From NCBI GenBank assembly GCA_019188255.1, contig JAETXT010000001.1:4216001-4280000 (forward strand): a DNA stretch of 64,000 nucleotides, in the 5' to 3' direction. How positions within the stretch are numbered: position 1 is the stretch's first letter; each line of letters opens with the position of its first letter. Positions 1-10,837 of this stretch are shown here, in pieces. The DNA comes from Verticillium longisporum (Eukaryota; Ascomycota; Sordariomycetes; Glomerellales; Plectosphaerellaceae). A program made the position numbers and the translations under genes. The notes beneath the pieces were generated by a model, which worked only from the letters and a program-made list of their open reading frames with translations, did not search any database and had not been told where the DNA came from.

Positions 1-371
1 CTCGCCCCGACGACCATGTACACGAGGAGCAAAGGACCAACGGCCAACGGCGAACGCATACCCTTGGGGAAAGAACCGTGGATGATCTGGCATGGCTAGG
101 ATCCATCGACGAGACCTTGACGGTGGGACCCTACCTCCTTGGTCTTCTTGGAGGTTTGAATCCTTGGTTGCTTGGGTGCCTTGTGCCCCTGGGTACCGCG
201 CTGGGGGGTCGTCTCTCTGACTCTCCTCGACCCCTAGGATACCAAGACACGGCCCTCTTCTTCAAATACCATCGACATCCCACCCTCGCAGTCTCCCACC
301 TTTCTCTCGAGGCTTGACCTACGCACTCCCAAGTCCAGATCACAGACAAGCAACTACGAAACAGATCAGAC
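1..371. other. upstream region of the MFS transporter gene
   Basis: No supported gene lies here. The stretch directly precedes the transporter start at 372 and probably holds its promoter and 5' leader. A 79-codon open frame at 78-317 has no recognisable domain and could at most be an upstream ORF. Confidence 0.4.
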
Positions 372-2128
372 ATGGCGACCACCGGAGGCAATGATATCAG
401 CCATAGCCAGGGCAATGGCCTGAACCCTGACGTCAACGTCGGCACTGGCCAGGTTGCTCCCATCGACGGCCATGGTGACAGCGCGGCGCCTCCTTACTCC
501 CAGAACGACAACTTTGACCCGGAGAAGGCTCGTGCTGCGAAGGACTCAGACTCCTCTTCTGGAAAGGTCGAGGCTCTCGAGCGGGCGCCTGGGGCCGACT
601 ATGAGCCGGTTGACAAGATGACCGAGCGTGGCGTCCTGCGCAAGCTTGACTACCGCATCATCCCCATGGTCATGTGGGTGTATTTGATGAACATGATGGA
701 TCGAGGTATGGACTTCTCTCAGAATATCAAAACATTTAAAAGGAGCTAACAGGAAGAAATCTAGTCAACATCGGTAATGCGAGGCTGTTCAGAATGGAGG
801 AGGACCTGGGTCTTGAGGGCTCAGAGTTCCAGCTGGCTGTCTCTGTTCTCTTTGTCACCTACTGTGTACGTGTTTCCTGTTCCTCGTGTCATCATCTTGA
901 TGGCCAAAGAGGACGATGACTGACAAGATTCCAGCTTTTCGAGACCCCTTCCAACATGATCATCAAGAAGCTGCAACCGGCTCGCTATCTTGCTGGTCTG
1001 ACCATCGCCTGGGGCTTCATTGCCACCTTCAGCGCCTTCGTACAGAATCTCGGCTCTCTCATCGCGTGCCGTCTTCTTCTCGGTCTCTTTGAGGCAGGCT
1101 TCTTCCCCGGCGTCGTTCTGTACCTCTCCATGTTCTACGGCCGCCGAAACCTGGCTCTGCGCATCGCCTACTTCTACTCCACTGCAGCTCTGTCTGGTGT
1201 TGCTGGTGGCCTGGTTGCATATGGCATCTCGTTCATTGACGGAGCCAAGGGTTGGTCAGCTTGGCGTTGGATCATCCTGATCAATGGTCTGCCTACCATT
1301 GTGACTGGTTTCGTTATTCCGTTTGTTCTGCCCAACAGCCCCGAGACGGCGAAATTCCTCACCGACGAGGATCGTGCCAACCTCGTCCGAATCCACGAGG
1401 CTCAGCTTGGACGCGCCCACAACCTTCGCAACATGGTCAAGTCGGATGTCATTGACGGCCTCAAGGACTGGACCACTTGGGCCTACTGCTTTGCCCTATT
1501 CCCCATGCTCACCATGCTGTACTCATTTGTCGTCTTCTTGCCTACCATCATCAACCTGATGGGTGAGTGGAGTGCCGCCGAGGTTCAAGCCATGACTGTT
1601 CCCGTGTACGCAGCAGGCGCCATCGTCTACCTACTCAGTGCGCGTTACTCCGATATCACCCAGAAGCGTGGCTACTTCGTCATGGGGGCCCTCTGCAGCT
1701 CCATCATTGGATATGCTATGCTCATCTCTGGCCATAGCAATGCCGTCTCTTACGCCGGCTGCTTCTTTGTGTCCATGGGCCTCTTCACCTCGTCCGGCAT
1801 CTCGTTTGCCTGGGTCCCTACCAACAACCCTCGTTACGGCAAGCGCGCTATCTCGACCGGTCTACACCTCACCATCGGTAACTCATCAGGCGTCGCATCT
1901 CCTTTTCTCTTCGTGTCTACTGACGCACCTCGATTCATTGCCGGGTACGCCGCCAGCATGGGCATGCTCGTTGTTTCCCTTTGCTTGAACATTGCGCTGC
2001 ATCTTCACTTTAAGAGGCAGAACAAGCTGAGGGATGAAGGGAAGCAAGATCACCGCATGGACGGTCTCAGCCCTCTTGAGATCGAGGCGCTCGGCGAGAA
2101 GAGCCCTAGGTTCCGTTTCGCGGTTTAG
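372..2128 (+). CDS. MFS transporter, DAL5/allantoate permease-like (anion:cation symporter family)
   Basis: Three exons, 372-705, 765-865 and 935-2128, give 542 residues; both introns (59 and 69 nt) have GT-AG ends. The first 80 residues are hydrophilic and cytosolic, followed by the first membrane segment in LDYRIIPMVMWVYLMNMMDR. Exon 2 gives VNIGNARLFRMEEDLGL, typical of the DAL5/Tna1/Seo1-type subfamily of fungal MFS carriers, and exon 3 carries the remaining hydrophobic segments, including GLFEAGFFPGV. Family members import organic anions such as allantoate, nicotinate, biotin precursors or small peptides with protons at the plasma membrane; the substrate here cannot be read from sequence. 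The length is normal and the frame intact. The start was chosen because it opens the hydrophilic tail and the whole model is in phase. Confidence 0.93.
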
Positions 2129-3578
2129 GTGATTCATGATCAGTACGCCGGGCCTTTCTGTCAGAGGCTTTTCTTATCAGTCTTGGAGTCAGGAGACGAG
2201 CTTTTTAGGTGGAGAGTGCAGAATGAGTATGTGTTCGGTTGAGAATGTGTATCTACCAGACTAGACCGAGATGATACCTTTTATTGATCTTAATTATCAT
2301 ATCTTTGAACGTGACCGATAAAGAATACATCAGACCTCTTGAAGTCATGTCATCGTCGTGGAAAGCCATAGTTGAAGCTCAATGTGCGCCCAGAAGTGGT
2401 GATGTTCCCGTCTCGTATCGGCAGCCTCGATCCATGACGTTCCCTGCATCTGATCGATGGCGCCAACAATGCAGTGAGTATTTGTGATGCTTGACAGTCC
2501 AGCCAAGAGCCTTACGCATAGCAACAGCAGATTGGACGATGATGTGCTGCGTTATCCCCTACTGAACCCCCAAGACCGCCCTTGAAAACATGGTTCCGGA
2601 CGAGCTTTCGCTTCTTGGTGCGGTGATAGGTCCCAGGTTTTTCGACAGCAATGTATATGAACTTGGCGATACGTAGGCCATGGTGATTCGGTTGTCTTAC
2701 TCGGCAGTGTAATCGGAACCATTAGGCGTTGCTGTTGCGGAGGCTGTCGTCGAATGACTGATTGCCTGAACGCAGGAGATCGCCATTGAACTCTCTGCTA
2801 GCAGGAGTGGCGGAGTGAATGAGGCTTTTGGCTGGATGAGAAGAGTGGGTGTTCACATTAGCTTGCGGAATCAACATGCTTATCATGAAGAAGACGGATG
2901 GGATGGGATGGGGAGTAGCAACTCATGGAAGTCTTAGGAGCTTTTTTGCGAAGCTGTTAAAAATTCGTAGGAAACATGCAGTGGTGTGTAGCTCGACCAT
3001 CGCTTCCATGCCAGACTAAGATACGACGAGAGTCGATCGATATCTCGTTCAGAACATCAAAAGTATGTGTCCAAATAGACTTGGCGCTACGCCTGACCGC
3101 GCGTGTCAACACATGGTCAGGTCTTAACTCCAATCATTCCAAGCATGTGAAGCATACGCGCCGCACCGCACTCGGCCGCAATACGGAGCATGCAATCACG
3201 ACCAACGTATCACAGAAGGCATCAAGCAAAACGGGCATCATGACTTGAGAAGTGAATAACCGTTGATTCATTGTTCAACATCCGTATGTCTAAGCTGGAT
3301 CTGTAGTTTCAGGACTCGTTTCCAGCCATGCCAGTCATGCAACTGTTAAGGTAGAACCCGCACTCTTCGGTGTCTTCCTGCCCAAGCCTGATCCCTGAAA
3401 CAATAAGAATCAATCCAAGCATGTTGGAGCGAACCTTTCGTTGGTATCGTGTGTATCATTTCAAGCATTCGTGGTCATACTGTTGCTCGGCATTAGCTTA
3501 AGTTTGGCCAGAAGTAGAGAAGGTTAGGAAACTCACCTGTTCACGAAACGGACAATGGGCTTTTCGTTCTTCGTGACT
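2129..3578. other. intergenic, no gene seen
   Basis: Between the convergent MFS and coiled-coil genes. Open frames at 2284-2487 and 2976-3248 have no domain or coding character. A splice-donor-like sequence (CAG|GTGAGT on the minus strand, near 3538) lies just past the stop codon of the coiled-coil gene and could mark a 3'-UTR intron. Confidence 0.4.
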
Positions 3579-4238
3579 CTAGAGGAGCTTGGCATCCTCG
3601 GTTTCCTGGAAGCTGCTCTCCTCCTCGATATCGTCCTCCTTCTTGGCGACGAAAGTGCCAGCCTCGGAAAGACGGAACAGGGGAGGGGGAGCTTCATTCA
3701 TGACATGAGCCCCATGACCGTCTCCATGACGGGGCACAGACATGGGGGTATGGAGAACAGCGCCCTGGGTCTTGATGCTGGAAGCCGGAGTGTGAAACTC
3801 GTCATCGCTCATCTCGGCAAGCTGGGCAGAAAGATTCGAGATTCTCTGCTCGAGCTGGTGATTCTTCCGAACCAGCTTGCCGTTGTGCTGGGTCAGATAC
3901 TTGGCCAGCTTCTCAGTGACCTCGAGTTTCTTCTTGAGGTCGCCGACGAGCTTGAGGGCGTCGTCGAGCTTCTTGGTCTTCTCGCGCATCTCCTTCTGGC
4001 TCTCCAGGTTCTCGATATGCTTCTCGAGCTCGACGCGGATGGCGCAATGAGTCTCCAGCTGGTCCTGCAGACGAGTTACGGTGGCCATGGCCTTGTCGAG
4101 AAGGACCTTACCGGCCTCGCAGGAGAGCTCGGAAGCAACAAGGAGCTCTTGCATGACGCGGCTTGACTCACGAAGCTGGTTAATCTCGAGCTGAAAAGCC
4201 TGGAGCTCGCGGATACGATCGGGGTTGTAGTCGCGCAT
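3579..4238 (-). CDS. small coiled-coil protein, function unknown
   Basis: A single-exon frame of 219 residues from the ATG at 4238. Residues about 10-140 are almost continuously heptad-like, rich in L, E, K and Q (for example RIRELQAFQLEINQLRE and KKLEVTEKLAKYL), which predicts a long alpha-helical coiled coil. The C-terminal third is disordered and ends in an acidic stretch, EDDIEEESSFQETED. The frame stays open upstream to an ATG at 4412 (277 residues), but the extra part reads like translated leader (S/T/P-rich, no helix), so the shorter start is preferred. I recognise no named family; a structural or scaffold role is only an inference from the coiled coil. The frame is intact and base composition matches the other host genes. 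Confidence 0.75.
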   Translation of the reverse strand: MRDYNPDRIRELQAFQLEINQLRESSRVMQELLVASELSCEAGKVLLDKAMATVTRLQDQLETHCAIRVELEKHIENLESQKEMREKTKKLDDALKLVGDLKKKLEVTEKLAKYLTQHNGKLVRKNHQLEQRISNLSAQLAEMSDDEFHTPASSIKTQGAVLHTPMSVPRHGDGHGAHVMNEAPPPLFRLSEAGTFVAKKEDDIEEESSFQETEDAKLL

Positions 4239-5836
4239 CTTGCTGCTGGTGATAGTACTGAGGGTAGAGGAACGGAAAGTGATAAAAGCGCTTGAGGGGG
4301 AGCGACCCGGGTTGTTTGGTTGTCCTTTGGGCAAGCCTTTTCCGGGTGTTGTTGCGTGTGCGGAGGTAGGGCTGCCGAAAACTCTGCCGGGTCCTGTCAG
4401 TTTTGGGTCCACCTCGGGGCCGGATCCGCCGGGGCAGGTGCTTCTGACGCCGGGCTCCGGTCTCCACTCACACGGGGCAGCCTAGCAGCGCCATGACCGC
4501 GGAATTCCGCAGCTTTCCGTGGAGCACAAGGCCTACTACGTATGGCCTATGAAGAGGGACTTTTGCTCGTAGTGAATGGTAATGCCAAAGGCTGCTATTG
4601 TACGTGTATGTTCCTTTCATTGCGGCAGGGCTGATGCACATCAGTGCATTGGTATTTGCAATCCGACCGGCTGGAAATAACAGGGTAGCACAGTCACGAG
4701 TATCTCATATGATGGGTTGTTGAGATGGCTGTGTAACACGACGAAGAAGTTCTAGTACATTAATACTCGCGTTCACTGAATGTAGGAAACCTGTTCATCT
4801 GGTGGTTAGCGTTTTCCCCAAAGTGACGTTATCTATGGTTCAATAGTGCTTTTTGTTCTGCGATCTATATTGTTCTTTGTGCTGACGGCTGATGTCTGGC
4901 GGGTCTTCGATTTAACTTTCAGAATTGCAACCACATCTCCATTTTTGTGTAATGTTCATGCACTGTATCCTCATAAATATGGTAGTTAAGTAAAGGTTCA
5001 TGCGAGGGAATATCAGATTTTGCAACCAGAACTCCGAATGCGCCAGGCACAGCTTAAAGACTTGGTGTCATTCGCTCCGGGGTCCTGGAGGATCAACATC
5101 GGGAATCGTTCATATATCAAGCCAATCATTGGTGGAAACGAGGAGGACCTAAGCAGCACGTTTCGGGCCGCGCAGCAAGAAGGTCTGAGAAGAGAGGGAG
5201 CAGAAACGTGGTGATGCAACTGGAAGCGATGTCCACGAGCTTTCAGATGTCAAAAGACAATTTAAAGCAGCGTTTGGTTGAGCGGAATGTTGGGAAGCTC
5301 ATTCTTTCGAAAGCGTGGATATCCAGAAGCGCTGGACTACGGGAGCTCGCCCGCATCTCGTCTCTAAGAGTACGAGTCCGCTGTTAAGTTGTGATAGAAC
5401 CACCTGACCGTGTCATCATCACGTGCTTGTATAACACTCCTGGGCGAGAAATTTCAAACGACCACAAAAGAATCACACATACGAGTCGTCCGCAGGATGG
5501 TATTGCTGTCGAAGGCTTGCGGGTGACCCTACAGCCTCATTTTGCCAGCTTCTGCGATCAAATACACTCAGAATACTGAAGTTTGGCAAGCAAAGATGCC
5601 ACCTACGAACTTCAATTCGACCTGAATGTTGGGGCTCACAAGGTTGGGCTGTAGCATGCCACGGGATGGAATGAGAAGTGGCAGGAGAGGTGTCGCCGCT
5701 GTTGGACAGCCACGGCAGGTGCTGTCCTTCGTGAGAGCAATATCCTGAGTTCCATATCTGTGACTGGCCAAATGCACCGACAGAAACTCGTCAACGCGCC
5801 TATCGACCCCTCGCGATGCTCCCATAGATGCCCAAA
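4239..5836. other. intergenic, no gene seen
   Basis: Upstream of the coiled-coil gene and downstream of the Kre9-like gene. Short frames at 5013-5219, 5020-5214, 5391-5579 and 5568-5825 lack recognisable domains. Nothing repetitive was seen. Confidence 0.4.
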
Positions 5837-6337
5837 TTATAATATCATGCCTCCCACGATGACGAGCCCAGCCATCATACCGACTGCTGCCACTTCTGCG
5901 CGGACGCGCGGCCCACCGTTCCTGATGAAGTCATATCCTTCGAGGGCGTATTTCTCGCTCTGGAATCCCGCCAATTTCTCGCCATCGGCTCCTGCGAGCT
6001 GGGCGCTAAGGTAATGCTTCTCGCCGGGCACGATTGTGTTGCCGTTGGAGATCAGGCCGTCGACGATACTTCGCGGGTTCCAGGTATATGACGTAGACGA
6101 GAGCGATAGATTGCTCCGGATTTCCCAGCCAGCTTTGCCACCTCCACCACTAAACACCGTATAGAACCAGAGGTTAAATGCACGGGCTAGGGGCTCAGAA
6201 AATGACGAGTCAAGGGTCCAAGTGATCTCAACGGGCTGAGTGAGGTTGATCTTCTGGCTCGGGTCGGGGCCGGTGAATTCAAAGGCTTGAGCGGTGAGAA
6301 GGATCCCCGAGACGAGAAGCGGGATGGTGGGGCGCAT
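5837..6337 (-). CDS. Kre9/Knh1-like N-terminal domain protein, probably GPI-anchored
   Basis: 166 residues from the ATG at 6337. Residues 1-18 (MRPTIPLLVSGILLTAQA) form a signal peptide. The mature protein starts FEFTGPDPSQKINLTQPVEITW, the hallmark of the Kre9/Knh1-like, Ser/Thr-rich GPI-anchored wall protein family (a beta-sandwich found in fungal surface proteins). The C-terminal 20 residues (VAAVGMMAGLVIVGGMIL) are hydrophobic, as expected for GPI attachment or a membrane tail. The family is linked to cell-wall beta-glucan organisation; the exact role here is not established. The longer in-frame start at 6415 would put 26 hydrophilic residues before the signal peptide and is rejected. The Ser/Thr-rich stalk typical of larger members is almost missing. 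Confidence 0.78.
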   Translation of the reverse strand: MRPTIPLLVSGILLTAQAFEFTGPDPSQKINLTQPVEITWTLDSSFSEPLARAFNLWFYTVFSGGGGKAGWEIRSNLSLSSTSYTWNPRSIVDGLISNGNTIVPGEKHYLSAQLAGADGEKLAGFQSEKYALEGYDFIRNGGPRVRAEVAAVGMMAGLVIVGGMIL

Positions 6338-8177
6338 ATTGTTTTTGGTTTGCGCACGACTGATGAATATATACCTGGCGTCGAGACGTGGGAGAGGTGG
6401 CGCGGGGTCCGACAATAGTGATCGGGAGAGACCGTGAAAGCTCGGTGCGAATAATTACTACCTACCTCGGTACCTATATACTAATTATCTGACATTTGCG
6501 GCCTTGGCACCCATGCGAACGCGTTTCTGGCCCTGCGGCACAGTCAATCTCCCCTATTGATCAATACACGGCGGAATCTGGAAAGCGCCTTGGCATAGAG
6601 TGAAGCGAAGCTGTGCGAGGTGGTATTTCCAGTTCTTGATGTCTTTCGTCCTACGTCACGGCTGTTGGTGGCGGTGGTCCGACGTCGCTCAAAATAGCAC
6701 AGCAATCGATACCAGCCCACACCTGAGTCCACCCGTCCTGGTGCACTTTTCGGCTTTTGCATGCTCTGGCACGTTTCCTTGTTTCTATTTCTACAGAACC
6801 TCGGTGTGTATTGGGCATTCACTCCAGGCAAAAATACACCTACAGCCTCCTATCCTCACTCATCAACGATGTGAGCCGGCTTCCTCAACTATGGTCCTCA
6901 TTCCTGTTCTGCTGCCGGGGGGCAGTGTCGAACCACAGGCCATTGACGCACAACTGATCCACAGCTGTCCCAGGACTCGTATCAGGGATCGAGCTGCATG
7001 AGAAATATGAACAGTTGGTGCATTTGGGTCGAAATGTCATCCAGACTCGCTTGTGGGCAAATCAACAAGTCCCGCTCAAGCGAAAACCGTGGGCTTTCTG
7101 GTACACCAGGAAAGGAACACGCATCTCGTGAGACCCGCGTTTACTGATCGCAGAGCGTAGCAAAAGAGCGAAGAGAGATTTTGAGACAGGATTTTGGGAT
7201 TGCCGAATGATGTTTGGCACGAGCTCAATTGCTGATGCAAGCAACACATGACATCCCAGAATACTCTAAAGCCAGGCAGTCATATTGTCCTAGCCCACGA
7301 CCTCCGCTGTTAGCATTGCTACCATTGCTGGGCCTGATTCCTCATTTCATTCGTCCGTCTTGAATGAGAGGGCATTAGATGACTGCCACCCCCACAAATC
7401 TCTGGTCAAGCCTTGTGCATTGTTCTCGGCGCCTGGCAACCCATCACGAATCTGCCCTGATGGGATGCAAGATATTCGAGTCAACGTAAGTTCAGCAACC
7501 GTGCTTGACCGCAACAATTGTTCTGCCAGGCATCAACGGGCTGGCAGACGCTGGGTTGCGTCTGCTAAATATAGAGGAGAGGCGCTCTTCGGAAAGTTGG
7601 AGAACCCGGGTCCTGTTGAAGTGATGCGTCTGGCGAGGTCGCCATACCCTGCTAGTAAGAGTGTTCACCAGGCTACACGTACAGTTAGAGCCAACATGTA
7701 GAGTTTGCCAGATGGGGAACCCAAAACACAGAAGCCTTTGGACCTAATATTGCAACAAGCATTTGATGGCAGCTTGCAGAGTTCCGATGGTGGCTGGCTT
7801 CACACGATTGGCAGCATTCACTTAGCTCCAGAGCTAGCTTCTTCATGGTCGTGGATGCCTACATGGGATAACATTACGCCTCTGTAGGCATAGTAGCGGC
7901 TTCATGCACCAACACTCTGCCATACAAACCTCAGCCGCAGCTTAACATTTCCTTGGCAGCCAGCAACCAACGGAGGTGTTTTTACATCTGCGGGAGGCCC
8001 ACCGATATTTATGCTAGGGTCATAGGCCACCTTCTCATGCTGCCATGCTTTATAAGGCTGGAGTTTCGTCAAGTTCTATCCAGCAAAGGGCTCAACCACT
8101 TTGACAATTGTTGAATAATACCCGGGCTCGACTAGTCAATACATCGCCGTCCGTACTCACCGATCACGTTCCTCATC
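6338..8177. other. intergenic, no gene seen
   Basis: About 1.8 kb between divergently oriented genes (Kre9-like on minus, methyltransferase on plus), so it should contain both promoters. Frames of 133 codons (6600-7001), 113 codons (7360-7701) and shorter show no domain, signal peptide or codon bias and are not called. Confidence 0.4.
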
Positions 8178-9324
8178 ATGAGTGAGGCGTCTCAGGATAA
8201 GCCTGACGGTGAAGCTTCCTGCTCAGACAGCCGGGGTTGGAACAAAGCTTCTAGCATCATCGTGCCGTACTTGATCGAAAGAGTGCCCGAGTTCCATAGC
8301 CTGACCGATCTGCGGCACAAGGTTGGTCCTCCACCGGCGCCAGGACGTCTAAGGTTTGATAGCGCTGACAAGCAATCAGGGGTGGAACAATCCTGAAGGC
8401 GACAAGTTCTTTCAACTCCAACGCGAGAGAGCCGATCAGTCCGACGAGAAAACGGCCAGGTACTTTTACCAACTGATGTTAAGGATCGGTCGGGAGATTC
8501 AAGTTGCTACTAGTGCTTTCAGCATTGTCAATCCCTCCTCTCAACAGCCAGAGATTCTTGACATGTGCATGGCGCCCGGAGGCTTTCTGCAGACAGCACT
8601 GAGCTTCAACCCGGGGTCCAAAGCTTTAGGCTTCAGTCTGCCAAAGTCGCATGGGGGGCACAAGGTCCTGCTTCCCCGTCGTGCCGATGTTGACTTAAGA
8701 TTCCTCGATGTCACGATGCTTGCTGCCGATATGGGTTCCCCCAACATACCCGTCGACCACATCGACGTCAGGAAGTTCCTTCCTCGACAGATTGATACGA
8801 GTCGTGTATTCGATCTCGTTCTATGCGATGGCCAAGCCCTCCGAACACACGATCGTGCTCCATATCGAGAGAAGAGAGAGGCCCGCAGGTTAACCACCGT
8901 GCAGCTTGCGCTGGGCCTTGAACATCTGAGATCGGGTGGGACCATGATCGTACTCCTCCACAAACTCGAAGCTTGGGATACACTGTGCCTTGTTCGGCTG
9001 TTCACAAGGTTTGCCTCGATCAAGTTGTTCAAGCCTACATCTGGCCACGCCAAACGTTCGTCCTTCTACATGGTCGCCAGCCGTGTGCAAAGCCAACAGC
9101 TGGAGGCTCTTGCAGCAATCTCGAAATGGAAGAAGACTTGGAACGCTGCTACCTTTGCCCCTGACGAGAAGTATTGGGAAGAAATTCGCAAGGGAGAGGA
9201 GCCTGTCTCGGACATGCTCGAAGACTTTGGACCGGAGCTCATCAAGCTGGGCAGAAAGGTTTGGGATGTGCAGGCTAAGGCACTTGCCAAGGCCTCATTT
9301 ATTAAGCAAGAGGAAAATCAGTGA
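8178..9324 (+). CDS. FtsJ/RrmJ-fold SAM-dependent methyltransferase
   Basis: Two exons, 8178-8321 and 8380-9324, with a 58-nt GT-AG intron between them, give 362 residues in phase. SAM-binding motif I is ILDMCMAPGGF (residues about 107-117), followed by FDLVLCDGQ (motif IV, catalytic Asp) and the strand MIVLLHKLEAWD carrying the second Lys. This is the Rossmann-fold arrangement of FtsJ/RrmJ RNA 2'-O-methyltransferases. In the last motif, where RrmJ has a Glu two residues before the conserved Tyr, this protein reads KRSSFYMVA with Ser in that place, so the K-D-K-E tetrad looks incomplete. The substrate is unknown; RNA is likely from the family. It is convergent with the next gene, with 275 bp between stop codons. 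Confidence 0.85.
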
Positions 9325-9599
9325 AAGGTCTCGCAGCTACAGACCAGAGTATTCCGCGCGTATTGATTTCTAGAAAAAATCGGTATTATTTTCGCACCTA
9401 TTGTAAAATACTTGAGTACGTTTGTCCTCCCGTCTGTTGTGCCGTAAGGTGTCCTGTTGGGCACAGATCCTCAAGAGCCAAGTCGTCTCAGCCGAACCGC
9501 AGCCTGCTGTCAGGACCGTGCCATCGACAACCGTGAAGAAAGATTTGATGACCAGTCAGACCAGCGTGTTCACACCATGACAATACGAGCTCTAACCAC

Positions 9600-10837
9600 T
9601 TACAACTCGGGCAACAAGTCGGACGCATTTACAGGTACCCTCCTGACATGACTTGGTAGGGCCATATCGCCATCGGTCAACCAGTAACCTGCGCTCAATG
9701 ATCGCTCGTCCCCGTCGTGTGATATCGGTAGTCTTAGTGGCGGCTTCGGGAAGTTCGCTAGGCTTCGAAACTGATTTGTGGCCTCCTCGCCATCCAGTGC
9801 CCTCCATATTGATTTCGATAATGTTTGATTGTCAGGCGCCTCGAGAGGGTGGGAGTTGCTGCATGGCGTCACCGTACACGCGCGGTAAGTGTGAAAGGGC
9901 ACCTCCACTCTCATGTCGCGCAGCTGAGCGTGCATGGCGCGATAGAAGTCGTCAATCATGGGCAGGGCCGGACCATCGATGATTATGTCTCGTTGGCTGC
10001 CGACGAATATGGAAATGCAGAGACTCCGTAATTGGTGACAATGCTGAGCAACGTTGTCGAGGATGGGCTTGACATTATCGAAGTCATGTATTAATCCGTC
10101 ATCTTCCCTTAGTATCCACTCCGGTTCCAAAATTATCTCGAGCGATACAATAGATGCAAGGCGCTCCGAAGGCATAAGTTTGGGTAGGTGAAGGAGGAGC
10201 GGCTTGCTTTGAATGCAGATCATGTTGGAGGAGTACAGGATATGTATACCTTCAGTGTAGCTAGAGGCAGTCAGTGAGAATGCCGTGGCCAGGCAGTTGA
10301 TTGCTCAGAGAGAAAAGCTTACGCTTGTCTGCATGACAGTAAGAATCCCATGATGTTGATTTTCTCCGCATCAAACGGCAGCTGTTTGCCTTCGTAGATC
10401 CGCGTCATGCACTGATCATTCCAGAGCCCGGTCCAATTATAACGTAACACGCGTCCGGTCTCTGGCAATCTCCAGTTTGGTCGATCACAAACGGCGCCCC
10501 TGTATTGCCATACCTTCTGCCGAGATATCGACGTCTGGCCAGCTTCCATCAACTTCGGGGAGGGTGAGACGTCAAAAATGAGGTCCATGTGAAGGGCTCG
10601 CCCGCCAAAGGCCGTCATGAGAATCATGTGTCGACAATCATCGGGTACTTTGGTGAAGAAAAGACATTGTGAAGGCTGCCTTTGGATTGCGACTCCGTTG
10701 GTGTTGAGCGATTCGAATTCTGCTGGCGTGAGGGGTCTGCGCGGTGTTGGAAGGAATGGCGGCTTTTCTGCAGATTGCTTATTGGAAACTGGCCCTGTGC
10801 CAAGATGCTTTTTAATCCATGTGCTGAGCCTCGTCAT
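9600..10837 (-). CDS. DUF7730-like fungal protein, function unknown
   Basis: Two minus-strand exons, 10323-10837 and 9600-10260, separated by a 62-nt GT-AG intron, give 391 residues. The splice joins ...LLSCRQA to YTEGIHILYSSN, which recreates the conserved '(L)SCRQAYxEGIxxLYxxN' core of a very large family of fungal proteins annotated as DUF7730 or F-box-like. Before this lie an N-terminal PRRPLTPAEFESL segment and FTKVPDDCRHMI, where the family has its 'LPxEIRxxIY' box. No enzymatic motif is visible. The start is uncertain: the frame stays open to an ATG at 11278, adding up to 147 residues of unremarkable sequence. I chose 10837 because typical family members begin shortly before this box. 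Confidence 0.7.

Noticed and set aside
78..317. 79-codon frame before the MFS gene
   Set aside because: It fits a leader region; no family resemblance and a weak start context.
6600..7701. Frames of 133 and 113 codons as possible genes
   Set aside because: No domain, signal peptide, biased codon use or splice structure; the amino-acid make-up is typical of random translation.
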